DNA from: Thermoflexales bacterium
GTDB taxonomy: Bacteria; Chloroflexota; Anaerolineae; B4-G1
Direction of reading: 5' to 3'
Assembly (NCBI GenBank): GCA_007118795.1
Contig: SKQX01000157.1
Location: 1 to 13,573 of the forward strand
Length of the DNA stretch: 13,573 nt
Shown: piece by piece, positions 7,082-13,573 of the stretch
How the letters are laid out: the number at the start of each line of letters is the position of its first letter
Position numbering within the stretch: position 1 is the first letter of the stretch
Made by a program: the position numbers and the translations under genes
Notes under the pieces: generated by a model
Told to the model about the DNA's origin: nothing
Database searches by the model: none
What the model saw: the letters and a program-made list of their open reading frames with translations, nothing else

Positions 7082-8668
7082 TCACATCGCCCCATTCACA
7101 ACCCGAGCCACCGCTTTCCTCAACAGTCCCATGCGCAACTCGGTCTGGTTCTCATACTGGCCGCGGTAGGCCTGCTCCTCCTGACCCAGGTCGTAGCAGG
7201 TGGAGCTGTCCAGATCGACCAACAACCCGGGCAGGCCAATCCGCTCGAAGTCGGCCTGATGCTTGGCATAGAAGGCCTCGCAACAGGAGCCCACGAAAGC
7301 CGGGGCCCCCCGACGGCGGCAGTCGGCGAGCACTTCCTCCAGGTTCTCGTAGTTCTGAATGGTGATGGGGACCAGCTCATACTCTTCAGCCAGGTCATAG
7401 GCCTCACCTATGTGACACAGACCGCAGCGATCACAGCCTTCCCGGTACCGGTATTCGCACTCCGGTGGTTTGGCGCAGTATGGCAGGAGCAGGTGGGAGG
7501 GACGCGGCATGTGCGCCAGGGGCTTGACCACCGTATAGAGATGGTTGACCTCGGCCAGGGCCATGTCGGACGGTCCGCCCCGGCCGTCCAGCGCGAACTG
7601 TAGTTTGGCCAGCGCTTCCTGGAACGTATGCACGAAGTCCTCGCAGGTGACACCAGGGGTGCGCACGTCCCCGGCGGAGAAGACCTCCTCGACGATTCGA
7701 CGTACGGTCTCCGGTTCCGCCGCAGCGCCCTTCAAGCGGGCCTCCAGGTCGAAGATGGTCCGCCGCGGGTAGACGAAGAAGTCCCCCGTGAGCAGTGCCA
7801 TCCGGATCCGCCGGGCCGGCAGATCCACAGCCAGGGCGGCTCGGATCAGCCCACCGGGAGCTTTGTAGAGCGCCCGCAGCTCCTGACGGTCGGCCAGGGA
7901 CCGACGCAGGCCGTAAACCCAAGCCTCGGAGCGGAAGTACGACACCTTCTCCGCCAACAACTTCTGCTCGGTCTCCGTCAATGGCCCTGGGACGAGCTCC
8001 ACCCCCAGGGTCTCAGCGAACCCCCTCGCCAGCGCGGCCTTAATCTCTGGCAATGACGGCGTCTGATCTAGCTCCCAGGCCAGACACGTAACCCGTTCCT
8101 TGACCGACGAGATCTCCTTATCCTTCAGTTTCTCGGTCGGGATGCGCAGGGCCCGCAGCATGGTGTCCACGTCGAAGTCGACCAGCAAGGTCCCCTGGAA
8201 CAGAAAGGCCCCGTCCACCTCCGTGCCCCCAGTCCCCGAGATCTTCCGACCATCCACCTCAATGTCGTTCTGAGGGCGGAAGGCAGCGTCGACGCCGAGC
8301 TGCTCCAGGCCCCGCACCACACCCTGGCACAGAAATGCATAGAGGGCCTCCGGACTGCGCGGAAGGCCCGGATAGTTCACTGGGGCATAGATCTCCCAGC
8401 CCACCTGCGATTCGTCCCAGAACAGCGCGCCCCCTCCGGTGACGCGGCGGTTGATCTCGATGCCGTTCGCACGACAGAAGTCCAGTCGCACCTCCTGCTC
8501 CACCGCCTGGTGGTAGCCTACCAACGTGCAGCGCGGCAGGAACTGGAGGAAACGTAAGGTGTTCGGTACGACGTCCTGGCTGCGTGCCTCGAGGATGGCC
8601 TCGTCCAACGCCATATTCTCGGCCGCTGCCCGCGGACCGGTGTCCAGTAATCGCCATTCACGTGCCAT
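7082..8668 (-). CDS. Lipoate-protein ligase (LplA plus LplB-like part) fused to a cysteine-rich DUF116-type domain
   Basis: A 528-residue fusion. Residues ~1-240 are the ligase catalytic domain: ENMALDEAIL, RRVTGGGALFWDE (74-86), and NDIEVDGRKISGTGG (134-148) with K142 as the expected catalytic lysine. Residues ~245-360 (APGGLIRAALAVD, then LLTGDFFVYP) look like the small accessory domain that is the separate protein LplB in some organisms, matching the sLpl(AB) ligases found beside lipS1/lipS2. Residues ~365-528 form a further domain resembling DUF116, with cysteines 398, 404, 412, 415, 418, 450, 462, 463 and 491, suited to Fe-S binding. It would attach octanoate or lipoate to acceptor proteins for LipS1/LipS2. 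The ATG at 8668 is preferred (AGGGTGA at 8673-8679, normal N-terminus MAREWRLLDTGP); an in-frame ATG at 8725 would add 19 unlike residues. First gene of the operon. Confidence 0.9.
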   Translation of the reverse strand: MAREWRLLDTGPRAAAENMALDEAILEARSQDVVPNTLRFLQFLPRCTLVGYHQAVEQEVRLDFCRANGIEINRRVTGGGALFWDESQVGWEIYAPVNYPGLPRSPEALYAFLCQGVVRGLEQLGVDAAFRPQNDIEVDGRKISGTGGTEVDGAFLFQGTLLVDFDVDTMLRALRIPTEKLKDKEISSVKERVTCLAWELDQTPSLPEIKAALARGFAETLGVELVPGPLTETEQKLLAEKVSYFRSEAWVYGLRRSLADRQELRALYKAPGGLIRAALAVDLPARRIRMALLTGDFFVYPRRTIFDLEARLKGAAAEPETVRRIVEEVFSAGDVRTPGVTCEDFVHTFQEALAKLQFALDGRGGPSDMALAEVNHLYTVVKPLAHMPRPSHLLLPYCAKPPECEYRYREGCDRCGLCHIGEAYDLAEEYELVPITIQNYENLEEVLADCRRRGAPAFVGSCCEAFYAKHQADFERIGLPGLLVDLDSSTCYDLGQEEQAYRGQYENQTELRMGLLRKAVARVVNGAM

Positions 8669-8788
8669 GTCGTCACCCTGCCTGAACCTTGCATTAAGCG
8701 GCGCATCCCACGACGAATCCGCCATCTATAGGTCCGCTCCGGGTTCCTCAATCCCTTCGCGCCCAGCTGCTCTTGATGAGCGGGAGTC

Positions 8789-8803
8789 CGGGCCCTGGGC
8801 CCG
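8789..8803. promoter_or_regulatory. 15-bp palindrome in the leader of the lipoate operon
   Basis: CGGGCCC, a central T, then GGGCCCG is a perfect inverted repeat apart from its centre. It lies about 14-28 bases downstream of the transcription start predicted from the minus-strand promoter, a usual place for a repressor operator. It could equally be a GC-rich chance palindrome or an early RNA hairpin, although the one-base centre makes an RNA loop poor. Confidence 0.3.
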
Positions 8804-8823
8804 CCGGAGCGCGACCGTCCGGC

Positions 8824-8852
8824 ATTATAATACTCCATCCACTGCTTCACAA
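8824..8852 (-). promoter_or_regulatory. Sigma-70-type promoter for the lipoate operon
   Basis: Read on the minus strand: a -35 box TTGTGA (8847-8852), exactly 17 bases, then a perfect -10 box TATAAT (8824-8829). Transcription would start near 8817, about 150 bases before the ligase ATG at 8668. The AT-rich -10 stands out sharply in this GC-rich DNA. Confidence 0.7.
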
Positions 8853-9060
8853 CCAGAAGCACCCGATGAGCTAACAGACCGCTCCACGTGGTCGGGCCCA
8901 TCATCGGACCGGGCGGTCACGCTCCGGCAGGATCCGTGTGGCATGCCCTCGCCAGGAGGGGACCGACGGGCCCCAGGCCACCCCACCCCAAAGCGCCCTG
9001 GGCAAACACCATCCATCACTTGTAGGCAGCCAGAAACCGACCGCCGCCAGTCGACATCAC

Positions 9061-9088
9061 TTGTGCAGCGTTCCGCCTGGTCTATAAT
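9061..9088 (+). promoter_or_regulatory. Candidate sigma-70-type promoter for the GH3 gene
   Basis: TTGTGC (9061-9066), 16 bases, then TATAAT (9083-9088) on the plus strand. If used for the GH3 gene, the leader is about 350 bases long and contains hairpins and repeat fragments. The distance is unusual, so a closer promoter cannot be excluded, but none is evident. Confidence 0.5.
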
Positions 9089-9242
9089 CCGAACGGAAGC
9101 AACGACCGGGTCGCAGGAACTCGTCTATGTGAGACCCCTTCCTTTGGGGGACTCACGTCGGCACCCTTTTCCTCCAAGCGCTGAGCGCGTATCAGGGTGT
9201 CGGGGGTCACGGCCCCCTCACGGCCCGGCAGTGCCGGACTGG

Positions 9243-9263
9243 CCCTCTTCCCCGGGGAGAGGG
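9243..9263. repeat. 21-bp near-perfect palindrome
   Basis: CCCTCT, then TCCCCGGGGA, then GAGGG forms an almost complete inverted repeat. Similar CCCTCTCCCC-type palindromes recur as dispersed repeats in many GC-rich bacterial genomes. CCGGCA-G-TGCCGG lies just before it (9225-9237). Confidence 0.45.
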
Positions 9264-9310
9264 AAACAGCGAGGAGCTCGGGACTGCCGCTCCCAGCGGG
9301 GACCGCGAGA

Positions 9311-9338
9311 GAGATTCCTCGCTGCGCTCGGAATGACA
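9311..9338. repeat. Dispersed-repeat fragment (GAGATTCC...GGAATGACA type)
   Basis: The 28 bases GAGATTCCTCGCTGCG onward to GGAATGACA match a motif known from many bacterial genomes as a dispersed repeat. Its six-frame translations give the well-known spurious peptides SFRAQRGIS, CHSERSEESL and VIPSAARNLS, all three of which appear on the minus strand here. Only one copy is in the window, so repetition cannot be shown from this sequence. Confidence 0.6.
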
Positions 9339-9445
9339 AGAGGACACTTCGGCGAATCGCGTTCGGGAAGGGCCCAGTAAGGGAACGTGAAGACGGGGTG
9401 GCACGAGAAACCCGGACCGCTTGGAGTTAGAAGGGAGGGCAGAGC

Positions 9446-11722
9446 ATGGCTGTTTTCGACATCGACCCCATCGTCGACCAGATGACGCTTGAGGAGAAGG
9501 CAACGTTGTGTACTGGCGCCGGCCCTTGGCGCACCGAGGGCGTCGAACGGTTGGGTGTGGGTCCGGTGACCTTGTGCGACGGCCCCCATGGCCTGCGCCG
9601 GCTGGAAGATCTGACGACGATGACCTCCCCCGGCCTGCCGGCCACCTGCTTCCCGACGGCCTCGTGCCAGGCAGCGACCTGGAACACCAGTCTGATGGAG
9701 GAGCTGGGAGGAGCTCTGGCCCGAGAGGCCATCGCCCTGGGCGTCGACGTGATCCTCGGCCCTGGCATCAACATGAAGCGCACCCCCCTGTGCGGGAGGA
9801 ACTTCGAGTACTTCTCGGAGGACCCTTACCTCTCCGGGGCGTTGGCCGCTGCGTACGTTCAGGCGGTGCAGGGGGCGGGCGTCGGCACGTCCCTCAAGCA
9901 CTTCGCGGCGAACAATCAGGAGTATCAACGCTTCAGCATCAGCGCGGACGTGGACGAACGGACGCTCCGGGAGATCTACCTGCCGGCGTTCGAGAAGGTG
10001 GTCAAGGAGGCCCGCCCCTGGACAGTGATGTGCGCGTACAACCGGATCAACGCCACCTACTGCTCGAACCATCGTGAGCTACTCACCGAGATCCTCAAGG
10101 ACGAGTGGGGCTTCGACGGGGCGGTGGTCTCAGATTGGGGCGCGGTGCACGACCGGGTGACGGCCCTCCAGGCCGGGCTCGACCTCGAGATGCCGGGCCC
10201 GAAGCCCCGCCGCGTGGATGGGGTCGTTGCAGCCGTCCGCGACGGGACGCTGGATGAAGAGGCGCTGGACGAGTCCGTGCGCCGCATCCTGGGCATGGCC
10301 CATCAGGGCGCTCAGACCCCCGAGGCACACCCCCTCGATTCATCCGCGCACCACGCTTTGGCCCGCAGGATCGCCGCTGAGGGGATCGTCCTGCTCAAGA
10401 ACGATGGTCTCCTGCCGCTCCAGGATCCGACCCATATCGCGGTCATCGGGCGAGCGGCGAGAGAGCCTCGCATCCAGGGGGGCGGCAGCTCCAACGTGAA
10501 CCCCACCCAGGTGGATAACTGTTTCGATGCGATCCAGCGGCTGGCGGGCGAGGCTCGGGTCACCTATGCCGAGGGATACGCCAGCGAGTTGGACATCGAT
10601 CAGGAGCTAATTGACCAGGCCGTCGCCCTGGCTCAGGCCGCCCGAGTGGCCCTCCTGTTCGTCGCTCTGCCGCCCGTGCTCGAGTCCGAGGGATACGACC
10701 GGCCCGACCTGGATCTGACGGCACCGCAGGTGGCCCTGATCCAGGCGGTTACCGCCGTGCAGCCGCGCACGGTGGTGATCCTCAACACAGCTTCGGCCGT
10801 GGTGATGGAACCCTGGATCGACGGGGCGGCAGCTGTGGTGGAGGCGTGGCTGATGGGGCAGGCGGGTGCGGGGGCCGTAGCCGATATTCTATTTGGTCGC
10901 CTGAACCCCTCGGGCAAGCTCGCCGAGACGTTCCCCAGGAGGTTGGCCGATACGCCTGCTTATCTCAACTTCCCGGGCGAGAACGGGGTGGTGCGCTACG
11001 GCGAGGGTCTCTTCATCGGATACCGCTATTACGACGCAAAGGAGATGCCCGTCCTATTCCCCTTCGGACACGGGCTGAGTTATACCACTTTCGCCTACGA
11101 TCAAGCGCGAGTCTCTGCCCGCAGGTTCAAGGACGTCGAAGGCGTCACCCTATCGGTCGACGTCACCAACACGGGCGAGATGGCGGGACAGGAGATCGTG
11201 CAGGTCTACGTGCACGACCGGGAGGCTAGCCTGGTGCGCCCGGTGAAGGAGCTGAAGGCCTTCGCCAAGGTGCAGCTGGAGCCGGGAGAGACGGCGACGG
11301 TGACCTTCCACCTGGGTTTCCGGGCCTTCGCCTTCTACCATCCGGCCCACCAGCGCTGGATCACGGAGGACGGGCAGTTCGATCTGCTGATCGGTGGATC
11401 CACCGCCGACATCCGCTGCACGGAGGCGGTCACACTGGAATCCACTCTGGATCTGCCCAGCCTGCTGAATGAGGAGTCGACGCTCCGGGAGTGGTTGGCC
11501 AATCCCCAGGGGAGGTCGGTCATCCAGCCGCTGTTCGAGCAGATCGTGGCCCACATGGGAGGCGACCCGGGCAGCAGTGAGGAACCGCCCGAACCCACCG
11601 GGATGGACGCGGCGCGCTCGGTGATGGACATGCCCGTGCTTGGCATCCTCCGTTTTCGCGAGGACGCGCTACCCGCGACGCCAGAGGACATAGTCGCCTG
11701 GCTGCTGGAGGAGGTGCGGTAG
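9446..11722 (+). CDS. Glycoside hydrolase family 3 beta-glucosidase-type enzyme
   Basis: A 758-residue GH3 enzyme that removes sugar residues, most often glucose, from the non-reducing end of beta-glucosides. The TIM-barrel half has DGPHGLR (45-51), SLKHFAANNQE with K151-H152, and VVSDWG with the nucleophile D230. The second domain carries ESEGYDRPDL (413-422), which should hold the acid/base glutamate, and GSSNVNPTQV. A fibronectin-III-like domain spans ~566-665 (DVTNTGEMAGQEIVQVYV) and a short helical tail follows to 758 (MDMPVLGILRF). There is no PA14 insert and no signal peptide, so it should act in the cytoplasm on imported oligosaccharides or plant or microbial glycosides; substrate cannot be read from sequence. 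ATG at 9446 has GGGAGG seven bases upstream. No transporter or sugar regulator gene is adjacent. Confidence 0.95.
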   Translation: MAVFDIDPIVDQMTLEEKATLCTGAGPWRTEGVERLGVGPVTLCDGPHGLRRLEDLTTMTSPGLPATCFPTASCQAATWNTSLMEELGGALAREAIALGVDVILGPGINMKRTPLCGRNFEYFSEDPYLSGALAAAYVQAVQGAGVGTSLKHFAANNQEYQRFSISADVDERTLREIYLPAFEKVVKEARPWTVMCAYNRINATYCSNHRELLTEILKDEWGFDGAVVSDWGAVHDRVTALQAGLDLEMPGPKPRRVDGVVAAVRDGTLDEEALDESVRRILGMAHQGAQTPEAHPLDSSAHHALARRIAAEGIVLLKNDGLLPLQDPTHIAVIGRAAREPRIQGGGSSNVNPTQVDNCFDAIQRLAGEARVTYAEGYASELDIDQELIDQAVALAQAARVALLFVALPPVLESEGYDRPDLDLTAPQVALIQAVTAVQPRTVVILNTASAVVMEPWIDGAAAVVEAWLMGQAGAGAVADILFGRLNPSGKLAETFPRRLADTPAYLNFPGENGVVRYGEGLFIGYRYYDAKEMPVLFPFGHGLSYTTFAYDQARVSARRFKDVEGVTLSVDVTNTGEMAGQEIVQVYVHDREASLVRPVKELKAFAKVQLEPGETATVTFHLGFRAFAFYHPAHQRWITEDGQFDLLIGGSTADIRCTEAVTLESTLDLPSLLNEESTLREWLANPQGRSVIQPLFEQIVAHMGGDPGSSEEPPEPTGMDAARSVMDMPVLGILRFREDALPATPEDIVAWLLEEVR

Positions 11723-11882
11723 TGGAGGCGCGAGGACGGAACGGAGGTAACGCCTGGAGATGGCGGTGCGATTTCGGCCATAGCACACCGTCCCCTGGCC
11801 CTCCTCCCGCCGCCGCCGGCCGTCACCCCGTGGCCCACTGGGCAACGCCGCAAGCCTTCCGGCTATCACCAGGAGGTGAGCC
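11723..11882 (+). other. Intergenic between GH3 and CARF genes
   Basis: 160 GC-rich bases with no supported ORF, no clear promoter boxes and no terminator with a T-run. It ends in a near-ideal ribosome binding site (AGGAGGTGA, 11871-11879) for the CARF gene. Whether the CARF gene is read from the GH3 promoter or its own is unresolved. Confidence 0.5.
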
Positions 11883-13403
11883 ATGACCGTATTCTTTCTG
11901 GCTCCCGTCGGCAGCCGCGACGTCGAGCTCAGCGACCCCTCACTCCTCCCCTCGGCGCTCCAGCATGAGCCTCCCGCTCCACGCCCGTTGGGCGAGGAGA
12001 TCCTGGCTGATTTCGGTCGCTATGCCGACGCGCTGCGGCTCCCCCTCATCGATGTCTCCCTGCACTGGCTCATCGCCCGCGGCGACGTAGCGCCCGACGA
12101 GCTCTCCGTCCATCTGTTCGCATCCGATCAACACCCCCCGCCGACCACCCCGGAACCCCGTGGGCAGGGCGATTCCATACTGCTCGCTCAAATTGTAGAG
12201 CGGCAACTGAGAACCCGCGGCGTGCCTTCCCCGTCCGAGTCCAAGCGCGTCGGCCGGGCGAGGGACGACGGCCGGCGGACCCGGCTCCGCGGCAGCCAGA
12301 TCCACGTCCACCCCCTCAGGGACGACCCCGCCGACTACGGCCTGATGCTCAACGCGTATTCGCAGGAGCTCGCGGCCTTGGAGGATCAGATCAGTCTCGG
12401 CGACCGAGTCTACTTGGAAGTGACGGGCGGGACGACCGCGATGTCTTCGATGCTGCTCGTCGCCGGCGTTGAGACCTTTGGGCATCGGGTCCACACCCTC
12501 TATGTCCGCCCCGGCGCTGACCGGCCCCACGTGGTACCCATCGGACCCCGTTTCTTCGCCCGCCAAGCGCAGCTCGTGCTGCAGGAACAGCTGCGCCGGT
12601 TCGCCTACGCAGCCGCGCGGACTTCCGTGGATCGCCGGGGAGAGCTCATCGCACCCGACGTAGCGGACCAGACGCTGCTCCGCGCCCTCCTCGACTACGC
12701 CGACCGCCGGCTCGCCTTCGATTTCGCTAAAGCCCGGGAGGCGCTCCATCGGGCCAGCGCCTACGCATCCGGACGGCTCCAGGCGCACGTTCGCTTCCGC
12801 CAGCGGGAGCTCGCGCGCCGGGACAGCGCGGCGCTCCTGGCTGAGCTGATCCACAGCATGCGCATCATGTACCAGCTGGGCCAACACGCCGACTTCGTTC
12901 ACCGTCTTCTCCGCTTTCGAGAGGGGTGTTTTCGCCACCTGGCCGAGGGGATGGGGCTCCGGTATCGGAAGGGTGATGAGCGCTACGCCGACCCTGATTG
13001 GGTGGACCAAGTGGTGGGGCTCCGCGCATTCCTCGAGGACTACACCTCGCCTGTCGGCGATAGACACGGCAGGATCCGCTTATCTGATCGGCCCTTGACC
13101 GTCGTTAGCCTCGGCGCCATCGTCGACTTCTTCGTCGCCCGCGGTAAACCCTGGGGCCGCCTGCAGGCCCCCGTGAGCGCCCTGCACCGTCTTTCGACCG
13201 TGACTGATCTGCACAGCCAGGGTCTCGTGGGCCCTGGGTTCGACGGCATCAGTCGCGCCGATCTGGAGCATGGCTTCGGTCAGGATCTCGATCATATCGT
13301 ACCCTTACTGGAGGAGATCTACGGGGCCCTCTTCACGGCCGAATTGGGAGATAACCCTTACGAAGCGTTGAATGGGTTGATCCTGAGCCTGCTACGGCGG
13401 TGA
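11883..13403 (+). CDS. CARF-domain protein, Csm6/Cas02710-like
   Basis: A 506-residue protein whose first ~250 residues look like a CARF domain, the sensor for cyclic oligoadenylates in type III CRISPR defence. It opens with the beta-strand FFLAPVGSRDVEL, has LFASDQH (~78-84), and the ligand-loop motif VTGGTTAM (180-187) followed by a helix and LYVRPG. The usual Lys of the TGGTK loop is Thr185. The second half is helical (FDFAKAREAL; ELIHSMRIMYQLGQHADFVHRL) and resembles the HEPN-type RNase region of Csm6/Cas02710. The expected RX4-6H active site is unclear: R436-x7-H444 lies where I would expect it, and R346-x5-H352 fits the spacing but lies in an earlier helix. The gene follows GH3 by 160 bases. 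No array, cas10 or cyclase is in the window, so a CRISPR link is inferred from the family only. Confidence 0.75.
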   Translation: MTVFFLAPVGSRDVELSDPSLLPSALQHEPPAPRPLGEEILADFGRYADALRLPLIDVSLHWLIARGDVAPDELSVHLFASDQHPPPTTPEPRGQGDSILLAQIVERQLRTRGVPSPSESKRVGRARDDGRRTRLRGSQIHVHPLRDDPADYGLMLNAYSQELAALEDQISLGDRVYLEVTGGTTAMSSMLLVAGVETFGHRVHTLYVRPGADRPHVVPIGPRFFARQAQLVLQEQLRRFAYAAARTSVDRRGELIAPDVADQTLLRALLDYADRRLAFDFAKAREALHRASAYASGRLQAHVRFRQRELARRDSAALLAELIHSMRIMYQLGQHADFVHRLLRFREGCFRHLAEGMGLRYRKGDERYADPDWVDQVVGLRAFLEDYTSPVGDRHGRIRLSDRPLTVVSLGAIVDFFVARGKPWGRLQAPVSALHRLSTVTDLHSQGLVGPGFDGISRADLEHGFGQDLDHIVPLLEEIYGALFTAELGDNPYEALNGLILSLLRR

Positions 13404-13515
13404 GGACGGCGTCGCCCACGGTGCCGTGCTTTGCACCAGGGTGCGTAGTACTGCAACCGCCCAGGGGCGATAAGAGCTTGGCGGACGGCCGAGGAACGCC
13501 CCAGGGGAGTTGTTC

Positions 13516-13573
13516 ATGGCTAGCGTGAACGAGATTCTTCGTCACTCCGCTCCTACTAAGAAAGCGTATTCGG
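13516..13573 (+). CDS. Start of an unidentified gene cut by the window edge
   Basis: ATG at 13516 with AGGGGAG (13503-13509) six bases upstream begins a frame open to the edge: MASVNEILRHSAPTKKAYS. It is 112 bases after the CARF gene on the same strand and could be its partner. Nineteen residues are too few to name a family. The gap before it has GCACC-AG-GGTGC nested within TTGCA/TGCAA (13432-13456), a weak hairpin. Confidence 0.45.
   Translation, partial: MASVNEILRHSAPTKKAYS

Larger units (their letters stand above)
8669..9445. other. Divergent intergenic region between the lipoate operon and the GH3 gene
   Basis: 777 bases with no supported gene. Contents in order: ligase leader with its palindrome (8789-8803); minus-strand promoter (8824-8852); a CCACGTGG palindrome (8884-8891); about 120 bases with nothing recognised; ATCACTTGT twice, 41 bases apart (9015-9023 and 9056-9064); plus-strand promoter (9061-9088); an imperfect hairpin (9129-9156, GTGAG/CTCAC outer stem and CCCC/GGGG inner stem); GCGCT-G-AGCGC (9178-9188); and palindromic, repeat-like DNA to about 9340. 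The GH3 ribosome binding site (GGGAGG, 9433-9438) closes it. Open frames here are repeat or antisense artefacts. Confidence 0.6.

Noticed and set aside
8884..8891. CCACGTGG palindrome upstream of the lipoate promoter as an activator site.
   Set aside because: Eight-base palindromes are expected by chance in DNA of this GC content, and no second copy is nearby.
9015..9064. ATCACTTGT twice, 41 bases apart, as a paired operator or start of a CRISPR array.
   Set aside because: Nine bases, only two copies, no dyad symmetry; easily chance. No CRISPR array is visible anywhere in the window.
8526..9380. 284-codon open frame on the plus strand crossing the ligase start and the divergent promoters.
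   Set aside because: It runs antisense to the ligase, over both promoters and through repeat DNA; composition is not protein-like.
9395..9404. GGGGTGGCAC just upstream of GH3, resembling the core of a T-box (GGGTGGNACCGCG).
   Set aside because: The following ACCGCG part is missing (GAGA instead), no specifier stem or terminator could be traced, and a GH3 glycosidase is not a T-box target.
12903..12938. R346-x5-H352 in the CARF protein as the HEPN catalytic motif.
   Set aside because: Spacing fits RX4-6H but it lies in the helix that in relatives precedes the catalytic segment; kept only as an alternative.
11940..13067. 375-codon open frame on the minus strand, opposite the CARF gene.
   Set aside because: Shadow; the plus strand has a near-ideal ribosome binding site and CARF motifs.

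Overview
The window is GC-rich (roughly 64% by eye), gene-dense bacterial DNA. Six main genes are seen, plus one cut gene start and one doubtful small ORF. No rRNA, tRNA, transposase or CRISPR array is visible. The mix of a split lipoyl synthase set, a cytoplasmic GH3 glycosidase, an MgtA-type pump and a CARF protein would fit a Chloroflexota-like or similar deep-branching, often thermophilic, bacterium. That placement is inference from gene content; no phylogenetic marker is present.

Layout: (1) 3-2171 (+), the C-terminal ~722 residues of an MgtA/MgtB P-type Mg2+ ATPase cut by the window edge, followed by 2396-3472 (+), a DUF21/CNNM-type membrane protein, so a likely Mg2+ handling pair. (2) 3473-3580, a short convergent gap with a 12-bp stem hairpin. 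(3) 8668 down to 3581 (-), a four-gene lipoate-assembly operon. In transcription order it is a lipoate-protein ligase with LplA-like and LplB-like parts and a fused cysteine-rich DUF116-type domain; a LipT-like FAD oxidoreductase; and LipS1 and LipS2, the two radical SAM proteins that together replace LipA. A consensus-like promoter on the minus strand (8824-8852) and a 15-bp palindrome just downstream of the predicted start of transcription precede it. (4) 8669-9445, a divergent intergenic region with promoters facing both ways and fragments that look like dispersed palindromic repeats. (5) 9446-11722 (+), a GH3 beta-glucosidase-type enzyme. (6) 11883-13403 (+), a CARF-domain protein of the Csm6/Cas02710 kind, then the first 19 codons of another gene at the right edge.

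How the parts work together: the ligase would load octanoate or lipoate onto acceptor proteins, LipS1 and LipS2 would insert the two sulfurs, and LipT is a likely redox partner. The DUF116 tail, with nine cysteines, is the least understood piece and the best lead for something new: it could supply or repair Fe-S clusters that lipoyl synthases consume, or act in electron or sulfur transfer. The CARF gene points to a cyclic-oligoadenylate-sensing defence function, but no type III CRISPR genes lie inside the window.
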